Positions 61,863 through 64,000 of a stretch of 64,000 bases of DNA are shown piece by piece. The stretch comes from Pelecanus crispus. Taxonomy: Eukaryota > Chordata > Aves > Pelecaniformes > Pelecanidae. The position numbers and the translations under genes are program-made. The stretch lies in assembly GCF_030463565.1 (NCBI RefSeq), contig NC_134645.1, positions 1,495,501 to 1,559,500 on the forward strand. The letters run 5' to 3'. Position 1 is the stretch's first letter. Each line of letters starts with the position of its first letter. The notes under the pieces are model-generated. The model was given only the letters and a program-made list of their open reading frames with translations, was not told where the DNA came from and searched no databases.

Positions 61863-62188
61863 GGCGAAGGGCTCGGCGGGAATTACGCGGCCAGCGGGAA
61901 TTGCGCGTCCGGCGGGGATTATGCGGCTGGAATTACGCGGCCGGTGGGAATTAGACGGCTGGCGGGGATTACACGGCCGGTGGGAATTACGTGGCCAGTG
62001 GGAATTATGCAGCCAGTGGGAATTACGCGGCCGGTGGGAATTATGTGGCCGGTGGGAATTATGCGTCCAGCGGGAATTACGCAGCCGGCGGGAATTACGC
62101 AGCCGGTGGGAATTAATTACACAGCTGGTGGGAATTACGCAGCCGGTGGGAATTAATTACGCAGCCGGTGGGAATTACGCGGCCGGGC
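61863..62188 (+). repeat. Minisatellite with 18-bp unit (GGGAATTACGCGGCCGGT)
   Basis: About 18 units, with CG/TG and CG/CA variation between units consistent with methylated-CpG decay. Two units carry a 4-bp ATTA insertion. The unit is a multiple of 3, so a frame reading NYAAGG-like repeats stays open until the insertions. Confidence 0.92.
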
Positions 62189-62261
62189 GGTGCTGGGCTC
62201 CGCGCGTGGCCGTGGGACGGGGGCGAGCACTGAGGGGGGGGGTTAGCGGGAAAAAAAAGGT

Positions 62262-63790
62262 GGTTTGGACAATGATTTTTTTTTAAAAAAAGGATTATTT
62301 TGACAGTTATGTAAAAAAAAAGGATTCTTTTGACAATGCTTTAAAAAAAAGGATTATTTTGACAATTACTTGGGAAAAAAAGGGTTATTTTGACAGTGAT
62401 TTTGAAAGAAAAAGGACTGTTTTGACAATGATATTAGAAAAAAAGGATGATTTTGACAATGATTTTTTAAAAACAGATTATTTTGACAATGGTTTAAAAA
62501 AAAGGATTCTTTTGACAATGATTTTTACAGAAAGGATTATTTTGACAATTATTTTTCTTAAAAATTATTATTTTCACAATTATTTTTAAAAAGGAATATT
62601 TTGGCAATGATTTTTTTTAAAAAAAGGATTATTTTGACAATTATTTTTTTAAAAAAGGGATTATTTTGACAATTTTTTTTTAAAAAGGGATTATTTTGTC
62701 AATGATTTTTTTTAAAAAGGATTATGTTGACAATGATTTTTTTTTTAAAAAGGATTATTTTGTCAATGATTTTTTTTTTAAAAAAAAAGGATTTTGACAA
62801 TGATTTTAAGAAAAAGGATTATTTTGGCAATGATTTTTTTTAAAAAAGATTAATTTGACAATGATTTTTTTTTTTAAAGGGATTATTTTGGCAATGATTT
62901 TAAGAAAAAGGATTATTTTGGCAATGATTTTTTTTAAAAAAGATTAATTTGACAATGATTTTTTTTAAAAGGGATTATTTTGGCAATGACTTTAAGAAAA
63001 AGGATTATTTTGGCAATGCTTTTTTTTAAAAAAAAGATTATTTTGACAATGATTTTAAGAAAAAGGATTATTTTGGCAATGATTTTTTTTTAAAAAGATT
63101 AATTTGACAATGATTTTTTTTTTTAAAGGGATTATTTTGGCAATGATTTTAAGAAAAAGGATTATTTTGGCAATGATTTTTTTTTAAAAAGATTAATTTG
63201 ACAATGATTTTTTTTTAAAAGGGATTATTTTGGCAATGACTTTAAGAAAAAGGATTATTTTGGCAATGCTTTTTTTTAAAAAAAAGATTATTTTGACAAT
63301 GATTTTAAGAAAAAGGATTATTTTGGCAATGATTTTTTTAAAAAAAAATTAATTTGACAATGATTTTTTTTTTTAAAGTGATTATTTTGGCAATGATTTT
63401 AAGAAAAAGGATTATTTTGGCAATGCTTTTTTTTAAAAAAAAGATTATTTTGACAATGATTTTAAGAAAAAGGGTTATTTTGGCAATGATTTTTTTTAAA
63501 AAAGATTAATTTGACAATGATTTTTTTTTAAAAGGGATTATTTTGGCAATGATTTTAAGAAAAAGGATTATTTTGGCAATGATTTTTTTTAAAAAAGATT
63601 AATTTGACAATGATTTTTTTTTAAAAGGGATTATTTTGGCAATGATTTTAAGAAAAAGGATTATTTTGGCAATGCTTTTTTTTAAAAAAAAGATTATTTT
63701 GACAATGATTTTAAGAAAAAGGATTATTTTGGCAATGATTTTTTTTTAAAAAAAGGATTGTTTTGGCAATGATTTTTCCACAACAGGGTT
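62262..63790 (+). repeat. AT-rich satellite-like array, about 31-bp monomer with 250-bp higher-order period
   Basis: Monomers share ATTATTTTGRCAATGATTTT followed by T(n)A(n). From about 62,840 three monomer types (TTTAAGAAAAAGG, TTTTTTAAAAAAG, ATTAATTTGACAATG) recur in order. Rare variants GGCAATGAC (62,982 and 63,232) and GGCAATGCT (63,012 and 63,262; 63,419 and 63,668) recur 249-250 bp apart. Confidence 0.93.
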
Positions 63791-63814
63791 CTTTTGGCGA
63801 TGCTTTTTTTACGC

Positions 63815-64000
63815 AGGGGCTGACGTGGCCGCGGAGCGGCGCGGGGCCGCCCGGGTTCCCCGCGGGCGCTGGGCGCGGCGCGGAGCCGCGCGCTCTGCGC
63901 GGGGCAGTTCCCGCCGCGGGCCTGCAGGGGGCGCTGCTCGGGCGGGAACGGCCCGGCGCGGGCTGAGCGCGCGGCTCCGCGCGGCTCCGCGCCCCCCCCG
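63815..64000. promoter_or_regulatory. Start of a CpG island at the right edge
   Basis: An abrupt switch from the AT-rich array to dense CpG. Motifs: TGACGTGG (CRE/E-box-like) near 63,822, TTCCCGCC at 63,908-63,915, CTGCAGGGGGCGCTGC (CTCF-like core) at 63,922-63,937, and GGCGGGAA at 63,941-63,948. The two E2F-type sites face each other around the CTCF-like core. The gene it may serve would be outside the window. Confidence 0.5.

Noticed and set aside
47546..64000. BCL2L11 coding exons, expected from human synteny
   Set aside because: I looked for the conserved BH3 helix and C-terminal sequence in the translated frames and saw none; only indirect promoter-like features are present.

Overview
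The window reads as avian nuclear DNA. It carries compact vertebrate genes with GT-AG introns, CR1 retrotransposon 3' ends with the bird-type ATTCTRTG tail, and solo LTRs of an ERVL-like type common in bird genomes. The species cannot be fixed from the sequence. Two protein genes are recognised, head to head: MERTK on the minus strand, running off the left edge, and a complete ANAPC1 on the plus strand. The same pair is adjacent in this orientation on human 2q13.

Layout: 1-5,682 holds the first four coding exons of MERTK (signal peptide, first Ig domain, start of the second). 5,683-13,017 is the shared upstream interval. A CpG-rich promoter lies at each end, and each promoter has a solo LTR just upstream in the gene's own orientation; a truncated CR1 and a short CR1-tailed element lie between. 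13,018-47,290 is ANAPC1. I traced 47 coding exons whose phases all join; together they give 5,850 nt, or 1,949 residues plus stop, close to the human length of 1,944. An AATAAA follows at 47,515. Intron 24 carries a perfect 147-bp copy of coding exon 26 with its acceptor.

47,546-64,000 is unlike the gene body. It is GC- and CpG-rich, with no recognised protein gene. It holds AT-rich islands with AP-1, forkhead and C/EBP-like motifs, a TATA box followed by three splice-site-bounded candidate exons, an ISRE, a third solo LTR, and a run of tandem arrays: a CTG-rich array, then 16-bp, 18-bp and about 31-bp units, the last with a 250-bp higher-order period. The window ends in a new CpG island with paired E2F sites around a CTCF-like core. 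In human the interval beyond ANAPC1 contains MIR4435-2HG and BCL2L11; a regulatory or lncRNA role here is inference only.

Function: MERTK is a TAM-family receptor tyrosine kinase for clearing apoptotic cells. ANAPC1 is the largest scaffold of the anaphase-promoting complex. They share neighbourhood, not pathway.
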